64,000 nucleotides of DNA from Amphritea sp. 1_MG-2023 (GTDB lineage: Bacteria > Pseudomonadota > Gammaproteobacteria > Pseudomonadales > Balneatricaceae): assembly GCF_030547545.1 (NCBI RefSeq), contig NZ_JAUOQE010000006.1, positions 1 to 64,000 on the forward strand, given 5' to 3'. The notes under the pieces are model-generated. The model saw only the letters and a list, made by a program, of their open reading frames with translations. It was not told where the DNA came from and ran no database searches. Shown piece after piece: positions 18,589-31,211 of the stretch. Position numbers and translations under genes: made by a program. The first letter of the stretch is position 1, and every line of letters starts with the position of its first letter.

Positions 18589-18744
18589 TTACTTAATCTT
18601 CGCTTCTTTGTACATAACATGTTGACGAACAACAGGATCGAATTTCTTCATTTCCAGTTTGTCAGGGGTAGTACGTTTGTTCTTAGTCGTGGTGTAGAAG
18701 TGACCCGTACCTGCAGAAGAAACCATCTTAATTTTATCGCGCAT
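18589..18744 (-). CDS. rpmG: 50S ribosomal protein L33
   Basis: Small basic large-subunit protein of 51 aa, starting [20 protein letters not shown] and ending MYKEAKIK, the normal bacterial length. This copy lacks the four zinc-binding cysteines (C-minus form). It lies 11 bp downstream of rpmB in the standard rpmB-rpmG pair. A ribosome-binding AGGAG-like site (AAGGAGC) lies just before the ATG. Confidence 0.97.
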   Translation of the reverse strand: MRDKIKMVSSAGTGHFYTTTKNKRTTPDKLEMKKFDPVVRQHVMYKEAKIK

Positions 18745-18755
18745 AATCGTGCTCC

Positions 18756-18992
18756 TTAAACTTTAATGCCGTTCTTACGAACATCAGCCAGCACAACATC
18801 GATACCTTTCTTATCGATGATACGCATACCTTTAGAAGAAACGCGCAGACGGACAAACTTCTGCTCGCTCTCTACCCAGAAACGGTGCCAGTGCAGGTTC
18901 GGCAAAAAGCGACGACGTGTGCGGTTCAATGCGTGGGAAACGTTGTTTCCTGCTACAGGGCGTTTACCTGTAACCATGCAAACTCGAGACAT
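18756..18992 (-). CDS. rpmB: 50S ribosomal protein L28
   Basis: Large-subunit protein of 78 aa, the standard length, starting [21 protein letters not shown] and containing the conserved [16 protein letters not shown] and [15 protein letters not shown]. It is the first gene of the rpmB-rpmG pair; a candidate promoter lies about 160 bp upstream. Confidence 0.97.
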   Translation of the reverse strand: MSRVCMVTGKRPVAGNNVSHALNRTRRRFLPNLHWHRFWVESEQKFVRLRVSSKGMRIIDKKGIDVVLADVRKNGIKV

Positions 18993-19149
18993 GACAAATA
19001 CCTTAACTCTATAGTTTATGTAACTTCTATCAGATACTTATTGGATCTGAAGCGCACTATCCCAGAAAAAATTGGGGCGTTTCATTATCCTCAGGCGGAG
19101 CGTCCAAACCAAAGACTCAAATCCCGTACCGGTGGATAGAAGAGCGCGC

Positions 19150-19178
19150 ATTGTACAGAAAACAAACGCCACTGGCTA
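19150..19178 (-). promoter_or_regulatory. Candidate rpmB promoter
   Basis: Minus-strand -10 TACAAT (19150-19155) followed by a GC-rich GCGCGC discriminator, typical of stringently controlled ribosomal promoters. The -35 at 17-bp spacing (TAGCCA, 19173-19178) is weak, so this is a tentative call. Confidence 0.4.
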
Positions 19179-19202
19179 TATAATTATCACTTTTATTAGC
19201 TA

Positions 19203-19877
19203 TCAAATCATCCCTCTTTCCGCCAGCGAAACCGTTACCCCAGCCCCAACCACCATATGATCTAACAAACGAATATCCACCAACGTTAACGCCTCTTTAA
19301 TACGTTTGGTAATATTCTGATCGGCTAGACTCGGTTCAGCGACACCCGAAGGGTGATTGTGAGCCAGAATAATAGCGGCGGCATTATGACTCAATGCTAG
19401 CTTTACCACCTCTCGCGGGTAAACCGTCGCGCTATCTATGGTGCCTTTAAATAGCTCTTCAAAGCAGATAACCCGATGTTGACTATCTAATAACAAACAG
19501 GCAAAAATTTCACGTCCACGATGACTCAACTGTAACTGTAGATAATCTCTGACTAAATCCGGTGATGTCAGTACCGAATGTCGCTGCAATTGCTCTGATT
19601 GACAGCGTCGACTGATCTCCAATACTGCTTGTAACTGCACATATTTGGCGGGTCCAAGCCCTAGTTGAGCACAAAAAGCCTGCTGATCCGCATGAATTAA
19701 TGCGCCTAAACCACCAAACTGAGTGAGTAATTGACGCGCCAAATCGACCGCACTACAGCCTTTCACGCCGGTACGAAGAAAAATCGCTAATAACTCACCA
19801 TCCGATAAACTGCTCGCCCCCTGAGCCAATAGTTTTTCCCGAGGCCGCTCGGCTTCCGGCCAATCCGTAATCGCCAT
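19203..19877 (-). CDS. radC: RadC/DUF2466 JAB-domain protein
   Basis: Protein of the RadC (YicR) family, 224 aa, with an N-terminal helix-hairpin-helix part and a C-terminal JAB/MPN metalloprotease-like domain. The metal motif HNHPSG (near residue 173) plus Asp in LADQ are intact. The biochemical role is unsettled and a repair role is doubted. I took the ATG at 19877 because AAGGA lies 8 nt upstream; an ATG three codons earlier sits directly on that site. It is divergent from coaBC, the same arrangement as in Pseudomonas and enterics. Confidence 0.93.
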   Translation of the reverse strand: MAITDWPEAERPREKLLAQGASSLSDGELLAIFLRTGVKGCSAVDLARQLLTQFGGLGALIHADQQAFCAQLGLGPAKYVQLQAVLEISRRCQSEQLQRHSVLTSPDLVRDYLQLQLSHRGREIFACLLLDSQHRVICFEELFKGTIDSATVYPREVVKLALSHNAAAIILAHNHPSGVAEPSLADQNITKRIKEALTLVDIRLLDHMVVGAGVTVSLAERGMI

Positions 19878-20035
19878 ATTGCACATCCTTGTGTTGTGTT
19901 AGCACAGCATATTCCTCCTGATTCAGTGTAGACCAGCCCACCCTTCAGTGCTTCGGGAATGTAACTCGATCGGAGATAGTGGTATCTTATGCTCCCTTAA
20001 CCGCCGCAGAACAAGCAGATAGAAAGATATCCGGT

Positions 20036-21271
20036 ATGCAAAGACTGACAAACAAACAGATCGTTTTAGGTATTACGGGAGGCATTGCCGCTTATAAAAG
20101 TGCAGAGCTCACGCGTCTATTAAAAGGCGCCGGCGCCGATGTGCAGGTGGTCATGACGCCAGCGGCAATCGAATTCATTACACCGCTCACGTTACAAGCC
20201 CTGTCTGGTCATCCGGTACATCAGCATCTACTTGATCCCGACGCCGAAGCCGGCATGGGGCATATTGAACTCGCCAAATGGGCCGATATGGTCCTCATTG
20301 CGCCGGCCAGTGCCGATTTCATGGCGCGACTCAATAGTGGTCAGGGTAATGATCTACTTAGCACGATTTGTTTAGCCACCGACGCGCCTATTGTGCTAGC
20401 ACCCGCGATGAATCAAGCAATGTGGCGCGATCCACAAACTCAATCGAATGCCACTAACTTACAGACAAAAGGTATTCGTTTACTCGGCCCTGGTGTGGGC
20501 GAGCAAGCCTGCGGAGATACCGGCCCTGGGCGTATGCTCGATCCATTAGAGATTGCCGAACAAACCGCAGCACTATTTGATCGCGGCCTATTAACAGGTA
20601 AACACGTCTTCATTACCGCCGGACCCACGCGGGAAGCCATCGACCCGGTTCGCTATATCAGTAATCATAGTTCTGGCAAAATGGGCTACGCCCTCGCCGA
20701 AGCTGCTCTCGATGCGGGTGCTCAGGTGACGTTAATTAGTGGGCCGGTCAACCTACCGGCACCGCCTCGGTGTCAGCGCATCATGATCGAAAGCGCCGCG
20801 CAGATGTTAACGGCTTCGTTACAGCATATTGATCAATGCGATATCTTTATCGCGGCCGCCGCCGTTGCCGACTATCGCCCCTCCGCGGTTGCCGAACATA
20901 AGCTTAAAAAAGGCAAAGAGGAGATCATGGAACTCCATCTGATCAAGAATCCCGATATCGTTGCCAGTGTGGCGGCACTGCATAATAAACCGTTTACCGT
21001 CGGCTTTGCCGCTGAAACCCGTGATGTGATTCACTACGCGCAAAGCAAACTTCAGCAGAAAAACCTCGACCTCATTATTGCCAATGATGTCTCTCGTAGT
21101 GATATCGGCTTTAACAGCGATGATAATGCGGTCACGGTCGTCAGTCAGTCTCAGACACAGCCGTTACCGTTATGCAGCAAACGACAATTGGCCGCTCAAC
21201 TCATCGAGATCATTGCCATCCAACAAGCAGCGCTGAGTTCTGATCACACCCCGATGCCCGAGAAGAGTTAA
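20036..21271 (+). CDS. coaBC: Bifunctional phosphopantothenoylcysteine decarboxylase/synthetase
   Basis: Makes 4'-phosphopantetheine precursor for coenzyme A: the CoaB half joins cysteine to phosphopantothenate and the CoaC half decarboxylates the product with FMN. CoaC features: [42 protein letters not shown] and the catalytic cysteine in [13 protein letters not shown]. CoaB features: [16 protein letters not shown] and [11 protein letters not shown]. The ATG at 20036 (411 aa) gives the family N-terminus; a GTG at 19979 would add 19 residues and has GGAG nearby. It is followed after 3 bp by the phosphohexomutase gene; dut, usual between them in Pseudomonas, is absent here. Confidence 0.95.
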   Translation: MQRLTNKQIVLGITGGIAAYKSAELTRLLKGAGADVQVVMTPAAIEFITPLTLQALSGHPVHQHLLDPDAEAGMGHIELAKWADMVLIAPASADFMARLNSGQGNDLLSTICLATDAPIVLAPAMNQAMWRDPQTQSNATNLQTKGIRLLGPGVGEQACGDTGPGRMLDPLEIAEQTAALFDRGLLTGKHVFITAGPTREAIDPVRYISNHSSGKMGYALAEAALDAGAQVTLISGPVNLPAPPRCQRIMIESAAQMLTASLQHIDQCDIFIAAAAVADYRPSAVAEHKLKKGKEEIMELHLIKNPDIVASVAALHNKPFTVGFAAETRDVIHYAQSKLQQKNLDLIIANDVSRSDIGFNSDDNAVTVVSQSQTQPLPLCSKRQLAAQLIEIIAIQQAALSSDHTPMPEKS

Positions 21272-21274
21272 CCC

Positions 21275-23611
<2,337 letters not shown>

Positions 23612-23612
<1 letters not shown>

Positions 23613-24208
23613 TGGATGTAGAGGCGCAGGCAAAACCATCCCGACGGGAACAAATTTTACAATCACTGGCAATGATGCTGGAAAATGATCCTGGGGCTCG
23701 TATCACGACCGCCGCCTTGGCAAAGCACGTGGGCGTTTCAGAAGCGGCACTGTATCGTCACTTTCCCAGTAAAGCGCGCATGTTCGAGGGCTTGATCGCG
23801 TTTATCGAAGACACGGTTTTCAGTCGCATCAATATCATTACCAGCTCTGATGCCAACGCAATGAAGCAGTGCGAACAAATTCTCACGCTGCTACTGGCCT
23901 TTGTTGAGAAAAACCCAGGTATGGCCCGTATTCTCACGGGTGATGCACTGTCCGGCGAAACCGATCGATTACGTCAGCGTATTAATCAGTTTTTTGAGCG
24001 CATGGAAACGCAATTGAAGCAGATTATGCGCACCGCGGAACAAATCGAAGGCTTACGCACTGAACTGCCTACCGGCGCAACAGCCAATCTCATGCTGGCC
24101 TGTGCTGAAGGACGTATTCGTCAGTTTGTGCGGACGGAATTTAAAGCCCGTCCGACACACAATTGGGCCGATCAATGGAGTATTTTAGCCTCAGCGGCCA
24201 GCCGATAA
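23612..24208 (+). CDS. slmA: Nucleoid occlusion factor SlmA
   Basis: TetR-family DNA-binding protein that blocks FtsZ assembly over the nucleoid. The 198-aa product has the HTH ITTAALAKHVGVSEAALYRHFPSKARMFEGLI region at about residues 30-62 and the SlmA-type C-terminal dimer domain. Its ATG overlaps the argB stop (TAATG), as in other gammaproteobacteria, where slmA (ttk) also lies near pyrimidine and arginine genes. Confidence 0.93.
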
Positions 24209-24273
24209 CGTCTGCGGAGTGGCTTAACTGCTTAACTGCATAGCTGCAAGAGAAACCCGAGACTCGCGCTGAC

Positions 24274-25044
24274 ATGATCATCGAACAAATCAGTCTGCTA
24301 TTGATCTCTCTGCTAGCCAATGGCCTTTCAGCCATGGCTGGCGGCGGAGCCGGTTTGTTACAACTCCCCGTGCTGTTATTTCTCGGCCTCAGTTTTAGTA
24401 GCGCCTTAGCGACCCACAAAGTAGCGAGTGTGGCACTCGGTGTTGGCGCCACACTGCGTCATCTCCGTGAAAAATCGCTGGACCGCCGCTTTTGCCTCTT
24501 CATTCTCGCATGCGGCCTTCCCGGCGTCATACTCGGTGGCGTGCTGGTACTTCGATTACCCGAATCACTGACCATTTTTAGCCTCGGGATACTCACCAGC
24601 AGCTTAGGGCTTTATTCCGTCTTAAGATCTCAGCTGGGGATCTCCGCCGAACCTCGTCATCGTGATACGGTCGGTCTACTGATCGGTGGAATGGTACTGA
24701 GCCTGATTGGCATTCTCAATGGTTCACTTACCTCGGGCACCGGCTTATTCGTTACCCTCTGGCTGGTGCGTTGGTTCGGCTTGGACTATAAATCCGCCGT
24801 CGCTTATGTGCTGGTGCTCGTTGGCATCTTTTGGAACGGTGGTGGCGCCATCACCGTGGCATGGCAACACCCCCCTCATTGGCAGTGGTTACCCGCATTA
24901 ATTATCGGTGCCATTATTGGCGCTTATAGCGGCACTCACTTCGCCTTGAGTCGCGGAAATGGCTTGATCAAGCGCGCCTTTGAAACACTGACGATCGCGG
25001 TGGGTATGAAGCTTATCTATGATGGCTGCATGTTATTCGGATAG
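24274..25044 (+). CDS. TSUP-family (TauE/SafE) membrane permease
   Basis: Inner-membrane protein of 256 aa with about eight hydrophobic segments and the internal duplication of the TSUP family. The first repeat contains ANGLSAMAGGGAGLLQLPVLLFLG and the second LNGSLTSGTGLFVTLWLVRWFG. Members export or import small organosulfur or carboxylate anions; the substrate here cannot be told. It lies 65 bp after slmA. The following 180 bp hold two hairpins (GCGCTC-AGAAA-GAGCGC near 25130, GTTACTG-ACG-CAGTAAC near 25175) without T-runs. Confidence 0.85.
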   Translation: MIIEQISLLLISLLANGLSAMAGGGAGLLQLPVLLFLGLSFSSALATHKVASVALGVGATLRHLREKSLDRRFCLFILACGLPGVILGGVLVLRLPESLTIFSLGILTSSLGLYSVLRSQLGISAEPRHRDTVGLLIGGMVLSLIGILNGSLTSGTGLFVTLWLVRWFGLDYKSAVAYVLVLVGIFWNGGGAITVAWQHPPHWQWLPALIIGAIIGAYSGTHFALSRGNGLIKRAFETLTIAVGMKLIYDGCMLFG

Positions 25045-25226
25045 ACAGGCTTTGCCATCGCATCTCAGGACTGTCTATTTCGGGACTGACTATTTCAGGG
25101 CTTGCTTCAAGCTAGTCTCGTTTACTCGCGCTCAGAAAGAGCGCTTAACGCTTATTATCGCAGCCTCAACCTCAGTTACTGACGCAGTAACCCCTTAGCC
25201 GCTTTAAAGAACGCTAGATTTTTACC

Positions 25227-26066
25227 TTAGCAGCTGTGCTGCTGAACACAAGCCGATGCTGACACGGAGGCGATTCGCTCAGCCTCCACCAGTCGACGTG
25301 CCTCGGCCTGCTGTAAGAGAAAGCCGCTCGGACTAACCAGCTGCACGCCTCGCTCACCAAGCGCCGGTAAGGCTTGTTGCAGATAAGCAATCGTCACAGG
25401 GTAAGGATGACAAATAAGCACCGCAAAACCCTGCTGTTGCGCCAATGTCAGGCCCGTGCGAAACTGCTTATCGACAAATGCCGTCGTCTGTTCATGATCG
25501 AGAAACACATCCCGCATCAACCAAGGAATCCCCCGAGAATAGGCCGATTTCCAAGCGACCGTCTGACTCGTGGTTCTGCTATCGAGAAAAAACAATCCCT
25601 GCTGTGCCAACACTTCCATCACCCAGTCCATTTTCTGACGGCGTTGAGTTAGCAAACTTCCCATATGATTATTCATCCCCGTCACATGCGGCACCGCCGC
25701 GATCGCATCAGCTAACACTCTTTGTAGTTGCGCTTGACTGAGCGTATCGGTGAGCGCCCCCGGCCCGAGTCGCAAATTAGCCGCATTAGCCATCGGCGCA
25801 TGTAACATCACTTCTTTACCCTGACGGAAGGCTAATTGAGCCAGCGAAACACTGTGAGGCGTATGAGGAAGAATGGAATAGGCGATAGGGCCCGGCAGAT
25901 TTATCGCCGCGACCCCTTGCTCAAGATTATTGCCAATATCATCAACGATGATCATTAATCGGGCTTGCACCGTATCGGCTAAGGCGGCCTGAGAGCCGAG
26001 CGATAACCAACACAGCAGTGCCACATAACGGACAAGCCGCGTTTGAGATAAGCTAAAAGGTATCAC
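25227..26066 (-). CDS. yibQ: Divergent polysaccharide deacetylase family protein YibQ
   Basis: Exported protein of 279 aa with a signal peptide (about 1-30) and a divergent polysaccharide deacetylase fold: IIVDDIGNNLEQG, LPHTPHS, EVMLHAPM, MNNHMGSLLT and ICHPYP. The metal-binding residues are mostly kept, but activity is unproven in the family. The gene start overlaps the ctpA stop by 4 bp (ATGA), and the gpmI-envC-ctpA-yibQ order is that of Pseudomonas, tying it to envelope maintenance. The C-terminus ends in a short Cys-containing tail. Confidence 0.9.
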   Translation of the reverse strand: MIPFSLSQTRLVRYVALLCWLSLGSQAALADTVQARLMIIVDDIGNNLEQGVAAINLPGPIAYSILPHTPHSVSLAQLAFRQGKEVMLHAPMANAANLRLGPGALTDTLSQAQLQRVLADAIAAVPHVTGMNNHMGSLLTQRRQKMDWVMEVLAQQGLFFLDSRTTSQTVAWKSAYSRGIPWLMRDVFLDHEQTTAFVDKQFRTGLTLAQQQGFAVLICHPYPVTIAYLQQALPALGERGVQLVSPSGFLLQQAEARRLVEAERIASVSASACVQQHSC

Positions 26067-27412
26067 TGCCCCTCAGCTTGTATGGCCGTAGCGGCGGCCT
26101 TGGTGGTTGATTTAGCACTAGATCGAACCACCGATAGCCCTTTGAGTAAGTTCAATGCCTCATAAAGCTGAAAATCATTTTCAACAATCGATACCAACGC
26201 TGCCGATGGATCGTTCAATTCCGCTTCAGCATTTTCAAGGTGGCCAGTTAAATCCCGCTCTTTAATGAAATTACCCGACTCTTTCAGGTTAATATCCGCT
26301 TCCGCCACATAAATATCAGGCACAATGCCTTGTGCCTGAATCGAGCGACCTAAGGGAGTGTAATAACGAGCCGTTGTTAACTTCAAAGCCCTTTCTTTAG
26401 TCAGCGGCAAAATCGTTTGCACCGAGCCTTTACCAAAGCTATCAACCCCCATAATCACCGCGCGAGATTGATCTTGTAGCGCACCGGCCACGATTTCAGA
26501 CGCTGATGCCGAGCCCTGATTAATCAACACAACCAGGGGTATCTCATTTTCAATCAAGGTTTTTTGCGTCGCATGGTAACGCAGTTCGGAATTCGCCACC
26601 CGCCCCTCGGTATACACGATCAAACCCTGATCGAGGAAGGCATCACACACGGCAACGGCCGCGCGCAAAACGCCACCCGGATTATTTCTCAAATCCAAAA
26701 CCACGCCGTTCAATTCCCCTTCTGCTTGCAGCTTTTTCACCGCTAGCTGAAGATCTCTGCCGGTATTCACCTGAAACTGTGTAATCCGTAGATAACCAAT
26801 TCCGTCTTCTAACATTCGCTGTTTGACGCTGGTCACGCGGATAATATCCCGTACCACCACAATCTCCAACGGCTTATCTTCGCCTTCGCGCATCACGGTC
26901 AATGTCAGCTCAGAACCGGGCTTACCGCGCATCAGTTTAACCGCATCGGCCAACCCCATTCCTTGAACGGGTAGATCGCCAAGCTTAATAATCAAATCGC
27001 CCGCTTTAACCCCCGCCCGTTGAGCGGGCGTATCGTCAATCGGTGCAATAACGCGGATAAAGCCATCCTCTATGCCGACCTCGATGCCTAAGCCGCCGAA
27101 CTCACCACTGGTATGACTCTGAAGATCACTAAATGCTTCCGCCCCAAGGTAGGCCGAATGAGGATCAAGCCCCGCCAACATACCGCGTACCGCATCTTCC
27201 AATAACTTGGCGTCATCGATGGGCTCAACATAGCTATTTTTAATGCGCTCGAATACTTCAGTAAACAAGCGAATCTCTTCTAGCGGAATACTCTTAATCG
27301 CCTCATCCGTCGGCGTAGCGTCCGCGGCAAACAGCGGCGTAGCTGCCCCGCTCATTAGGCAGGTCAGCAACAGAGGTTTCATTAGGCTGGATAGCTGTTG
27401 CTTCAGCGTCAT
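26063..27412 (-). CDS. ctpA: C-terminal processing peptidase (S41 family)
   Basis: Periplasmic serine protease of 449 aa. A signal peptide (about 1-29) is followed by a PDZ domain (about 100-175) and the S41 catalytic domain, with the nucleophile in NQGSASASEI and the general-base lysine in DSFGKGSVQTI. This is the short CtpA/CtpB type, not the long Prc type. In Pseudomonas, CtpA degrades cell-wall hydrolases with a lipoprotein partner; a similar role in controlling murein enzymes is a reasonable inference given envC directly upstream. Confidence 0.93.
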   Translation of the reverse strand: MTLKQQLSSLMKPLLLTCLMSGAATPLFAADATPTDEAIKSIPLEEIRLFTEVFERIKNSYVEPIDDAKLLEDAVRGMLAGLDPHSAYLGAEAFSDLQSHTSGEFGGLGIEVGIEDGFIRVIAPIDDTPAQRAGVKAGDLIIKLGDLPVQGMGLADAVKLMRGKPGSELTLTVMREGEDKPLEIVVVRDIIRVTSVKQRMLEDGIGYLRITQFQVNTGRDLQLAVKKLQAEGELNGVVLDLRNNPGGVLRAAVAVCDAFLDQGLIVYTEGRVANSELRYHATQKTLIENEIPLVVLINQGSASASEIVAGALQDQSRAVIMGVDSFGKGSVQTILPLTKERALKLTTARYYTPLGRSIQAQGIVPDIYVAEADINLKESGNFIKERDLTGHLENAEAELNDPSAALVSIVENDFQLYEALNLLKGLSVVRSSAKSTTKAAATAIQAEGQ

Positions 27413-27464
27413 GGTTTATCCTTATTAACATCGATAAAATATTAAAGCAGCATAACCGCTCGGG

Positions 27465-28634
27465 CTACCTTCTCGCCAGCCATTTAAGCGGATCCACTGA
27501 ATTTCCCTTATAACGTACCGCAAAATAAAGCCCCGCTACGCTACTTCCACCACTACGACCAACCGTGGCCAATTGATCCCCGGCAGAAACCCATTCACCC
27601 ACATCGCGCAATAGTGACTCATTATGACCATAGAGACTCATATAGCCGGCACCATGATCGACGATAATCAATAAGCCATAGCCTCTTAACCAATCGGAAA
27701 AAACGATCCGTCCATGATGCACCGCCTTAACCGACCGATCCGCAGCCTGCGTCAGTAAAACCCCTTGATAACGGATACCATCACGCACACTACCAAAACG
27801 GCGACTCAGTTTACCTTGTGCCGGCCACGGCAGCCGCCCTTTCAATTGCGTAAACGCACGCTCATCATCGCCAATAGCTATTTTCTCTATCGATTGACGA
27901 ATCTGCCTTAGCAGTTTTTCCAAACGCTGCTGATCGGCTTGCATCGCTTGTAGTTTCTGACTGTCACTACTCAATTTTGTTGTCAGTTCAGCCAACACTT
28001 GACGACGCTCTTGACGGACTGACTCTAGATCATCAGCCCGTGCTTTGAGTAAATCGCGGCGATCAAAAATATCTTGCTGCGCAGCCCGAATCGCCTGCTG
28101 CGCCTGTTCCAACTGAAGCAACCCGGCACGAAATGATGCGAGCCGCTGACTCAGCGCTTGATTAATACGATCATAATAATGCAACATTCGCGACACCTGT
28201 TCGGGGTCTCGTTGCATCAACAGCAACTGTAAACGCGGCTGTCGTCCCGCTTTATGCTGCTGACGGAGTTGCTGCTCCAGCCCTGCGGCTTGTTGCTGTA
28301 ACTCGGCCAACAGCGGTTGTTTATCTTGCTCTAACCGGCGTAAGCGCGCTTCAGCACTCGTCAGTTGAGTATTGAGTCGCAGAATTTCACTCGCCAACTC
28401 ACCAATGCGCTGATCGGTGCGCCGCACCTCTCGTTGCACCGATGCCTGCTGACCTTGTAATGCGCCCAAACGCTTACTCAGCTGAGCGATGGTTTTCTTA
28501 AGCGAAGTAATCTCGGCGGCAGTCGCTTTCTCTTGCGCAGCCATCAGCGGCTGCGTCAACGCTAGCAACACAGCCATAACACAAGCCTTAAATATGTGTG
28601 TCGACATATTACTAGGCCGTTTAAACAACGGCAC
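27465..28634 (-). CDS. envC: Murein hydrolase activator EnvC
   Basis: Periplasmic activator of N-acetylmuramyl-L-alanine amidases at the division site. The 389-aa product has a signal peptide, a long coiled coil (about residues 35-265, rich in Gln, Leu and Arg) and a C-terminal LytM domain (about 285-389). The LytM zinc ligands are replaced (AGLYFAVRYKGNSVDPLKWL in place of the HxH site), as in other EnvC proteins, so it should activate rather than cut. The frame starts with GTG 7 bp after the gpmI stop with TAAGG before it; an ATG nine codons later (28607) is an alternative. Confidence 0.92.
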   Translation of the reverse strand: MPLFKRPSNMSTHIFKACVMAVLLALTQPLMAAQEKATAAEITSLKKTIAQLSKRLGALQGQQASVQREVRRTDQRIGELASEILRLNTQLTSAEARLRRLEQDKQPLLAELQQQAAGLEQQLRQQHKAGRQPRLQLLLMQRDPEQVSRMLHYYDRINQALSQRLASFRAGLLQLEQAQQAIRAAQQDIFDRRDLLKARADDLESVRQERRQVLAELTTKLSSDSQKLQAMQADQQRLEKLLRQIRQSIEKIAIGDDERAFTQLKGRLPWPAQGKLSRRFGSVRDGIRYQGVLLTQAADRSVKAVHHGRIVFSDWLRGYGLLIIVDHGAGYMSLYGHNESLLRDVGEWVSAGDQLATVGRSGGSSVAGLYFAVRYKGNSVDPLKWLARR

Positions 28635-28640
28635 CGAACC

Positions 28641-30191
28641 TTACCCGATATCAGCCAGTGAATGACCCGTCATTTCTAGCGGCTGCTCTAATCCCATCAA
28701 TGCCAATAAGGTTGGTGCTAAATCACACAACGCACCATCGTTGAGTTGCAATTGAGCTCGACGGGGGCCGTCATACACCAACGCAACGGGCCAGAGCGTA
28801 TGTGCCGTATGCGCCTGACCGGTTTTAGGGTTGACCATCAGTTCAACATTACCATGATCGGCGGTAATTAAGGTTTCACCTGCGACTGTCTGCATCGCCT
28901 CAAGCACGCGAGCAATACACTGATCAACCACCTCGACGGCTTTAACCGCTGCCTCAAAGTTACCCGTGTGACCCACCATATCGGGGTTAGCAAAATTACA
29001 GACGATCAAATCAAACTTACCACTCTCAATCGCTGACACGAGTTTATCGGTGACTTCCGGCGCGCTCATCTCCGGCTTTAGATCATAGGTGGCGACATCT
29101 GGTGAAGGCACCAAAATACGTTCCTCGCCCTCATAGGGTTGTTCTTCACCCCCATTGAAAAAGAAGGTCACGTGAGCATATTTTTCTGTTTCAGCGATAC
29201 GTAACTGCGTTTTTTGCTGTTTGGCCAGAAAATCACCCAAGCTATTCACCAATTTAACCGGCGGATAGGCACAGTGAGCTTGAATATCCGATGCATACTC
29301 GGTCATCATCACATAATCCGACAGCGCCGGTGCAGCATTGCGGACAAAGCCATCAAACTCGACATCGACAAAGGCACGCGTGATCTCCCGTGAGCGATCG
29401 GGACGAAAGTTGGCACAGATCAGCGCATCATTATCCCGAATTAACCCAATTGGCTGGCCATCGTCAGCCATAATCGTCGTCGCCTGCACGAACTCATCAT
29501 TTTCATCACGCTCATAAGCATGCTGCAGTGCATCCAACGCCGAAGTTTCATAACAGGGCGCTAAACCGCTGGTCATGGCATCATAAGCTAACTGCACTCG
29601 ATCCCAACGATTATCTCGATCCATCGCAAAGTAGCGCCCCACGATGGTGGCGATCGCCCCAGTTCCGAGTTCGGCGAACTTCGCTTCGGCGGCTTTAATG
29701 GATGCCTCAGCGCTACGTGGCGGCATATCCCGACCATCTAAAATGCCATGCAAGAAAACCTGTTTGGCCCCCCGTTTAACCGCCATTTCCAACAAAGCAA
29801 AGATATGCTGTTCATGACTATGCACACCACCGGGTGATAATAAGCCGGTTACATGCACCGCACCATCAACGGCAATCGCTTTATCAATCGCCGCCGTCAG
29901 CGCGGTATTGGTATAAAAGTCACCCTCTTCAATGGCTTTATTGATACGAGTAAAGTTTTGATAGACCACCCGACCGGCACCAATATTCATATGCCCCACT
30001 TCTGAGTTACCCATCTGCCCTTCAGGTAAACCCACCGCTAAGCCGGAGGTCGATATACGGCTGTGCGGCGCTTGTAGCATCAATCGATCCCACGTGGGGG
30101 TATGGGCGGCGGTAATCGCACTGGATTCGGTCGCTTCTACACCGAAACCATCAAGAATAATTAACGCTTTAGGGGATCGCTGATCAGTCAT
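28641..30191 (-). CDS. gpmI: 2,3-bisphosphoglycerate-independent phosphoglycerate mutase
   Basis: Manganese-dependent glycolytic enzyme interconverting 3- and 2-phosphoglycerate. The 516-aa product has the alkaline phosphatase-type core: IILDGFG (metal Asp), the phosphoserine loop [56 protein letters not shown] and TADHGNVE. It is the first gene of the leftward run gpmI-envC-ctpA-yibQ. Confidence 0.97.
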   Translation of the reverse strand: MTDQRSPKALIILDGFGVEATESSAITAAHTPTWDRLMLQAPHSRISTSGLAVGLPEGQMGNSEVGHMNIGAGRVVYQNFTRINKAIEEGDFYTNTALTAAIDKAIAVDGAVHVTGLLSPGGVHSHEQHIFALLEMAVKRGAKQVFLHGILDGRDMPPRSAEASIKAAEAKFAELGTGAIATIVGRYFAMDRDNRWDRVQLAYDAMTSGLAPCYETSALDALQHAYERDENDEFVQATTIMADDGQPIGLIRDNDALICANFRPDRSREITRAFVDVEFDGFVRNAAPALSDYVMMTEYASDIQAHCAYPPVKLVNSLGDFLAKQQKTQLRIAETEKYAHVTFFFNGGEEQPYEGEERILVPSPDVATYDLKPEMSAPEVTDKLVSAIESGKFDLIVCNFANPDMVGHTGNFEAAVKAVEVVDQCIARVLEAMQTVAGETLITADHGNVELMVNPKTGQAHTAHTLWPVALVYDGPRRAQLQLNDGALCDLAPTLLALMGLEQPLEMTGHSLADIG

Positions 30192-30389
30192 AGAAGTTCT
30201 TTTCGCTCAAAGTTGTTTTAGAGTTTAACGCGGTTATTCGCCGCTAACACCGAGGCCAACTATTTTACTGGCAAAACATCACAATGGCGAATTCTCGCCG
30301 CAAACGAGTTGCTAATTAAAAAAATCAGCCGACAGATTCAATATCCTCTGCATTGATGATTTTTCATCGTTATTTAGCCTCGGTGACTG

Positions 30390-30418
30390 TTACCTGTTGC
30401 CCTTTGGCAAGGTATACT
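30390..30418 (+). promoter_or_regulatory. Candidate promoter of the rhodanese-grxC-secB operon
   Basis: TTACCT (30390-30395), 17 bp, TATACT (30413-30418). A small inverted repeat TTGCC-CTTT-GGCAA lies in the spacer. The 325-bp divergent space between gpmI and the rhodanese gene (30192-30516) otherwise shows only A/T-rich stretches and a TAAAAT that may belong to gpmI. Confidence 0.4.
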
Positions 30419-30516
30419 TACCGGCTTTAAAAACTATCATCGCGATCAGCTTAGATTTCAGCATCTGAATAAACAGACCTAATTTAAGTATTGTCGAAAC
30501 TGGCCGGATACAGAGA

Positions 30517-30930
30517 ATGGAACAAGTGCTCGAATTCATCACCAATAATATTATGCTGGTAGCCGCGTGGGGTCTAACCCTAGCAATGCTACTGTGGACG
30601 GAACAAAATAAAGCGGGCAAATCAGTGGGCACCCATGAAGCCACCCGCCTGATCAATAAAGATAATGCCGTCATTCTCGATATAAGGCCTAAAAAAGAGT
30701 TTACCGCTGGTCATATTACTGATGCCGTGCATATTCCCGTGACGGAACTCGACAAGCGCATCTCTGAGTTAGATAAGCATAAGCAAAAACCGATCATCGT
30801 TGTCTGCAATATCGGTCAGACAGCCGGTGCGGCCAGCAAAAAACTCAAAACAGCGGGTTTTGCAAACGTTGTCCGCCTATCCGGTGGCATGACCGAGTGG
30901 AAGTCGCAGAGCTTACCGGTGATTAAATAG
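30517..30930 (+). CDS. yibN: Membrane-anchored rhodanese-like protein (YibN type)
   Basis: Single rhodanese domain behind an N-terminal membrane helix (about residues 9-27, NNIMLVAAWGLTLAMLL), 137 aa. The domain has VILDIRPKKEFTAGHITDAVHIP and the active-site loop IVVCNIGQTA with the catalytic cysteine, followed by LSGGMTEW. Sulfur-transfer activity is likely; the acceptor is unknown. It is the first gene of yibN-grxC-secB, the same order as in E. coli and Pseudomonas; 2 bp separate it from grxC. Confidence 0.92.
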   Translation: MEQVLEFITNNIMLVAAWGLTLAMLLWTEQNKAGKSVGTHEATRLINKDNAVILDIRPKKEFTAGHITDAVHIPVTELDKRISELDKHKQKPIIVVCNIGQTAGAASKKLKTAGFANVVRLSGGMTEWKSQSLPVIK

Positions 30931-30932
30931 TC

Positions 30933-31187
30933 ATGCCGCAGATAACCCTATACAGCAATAGCTGGTGCCCCTTTTGCCGCCGAGCAAAAATGTTGCTGGA
31001 TCATAAAAATGCCCATTACGACGAAATCAATGTTGAAGCTGTCGCGGGTGCCCGTCAGGATATGATTCAGCGCAGTGGCCGAACATCGGTGCCACAGATT
31101 TTTATTAACGAACTTCATATCGGCGGATGTGATGATCTATTTGCGCTGGAACAACAGGGCAAACTGGATCAATTACTGGCTGATTAA
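30933..31187 (+). CDS. grxC: Glutaredoxin 3
   Basis: Dithiol glutaredoxin of 84 aa that reduces protein disulfides and glutathione mixed disulfides. The active site is C12-P-F-C15 (most homologues have CPYC). The cis-proline segment RTSVPQIFIN and the glutathione-binding GGCDDL follow. It is co-transcribed with the rhodanese gene and secB. Confidence 0.96.
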   Translation: MPQITLYSNSWCPFCRRAKMLLDHKNAHYDEINVEAVAGARQDMIQRSGRTSVPQIFINELHIGGCDDLFALEQQGKLDQLLAD

Positions 31188-31211
31188 CTTCTATTATCAG
31201 GATATAAAACC

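Noticed and set aside
25130-25191. Two hairpins after the TSUP gene as intrinsic terminators
   Set aside because: Neither is followed by a T-run on either strand; kept only as a remark.
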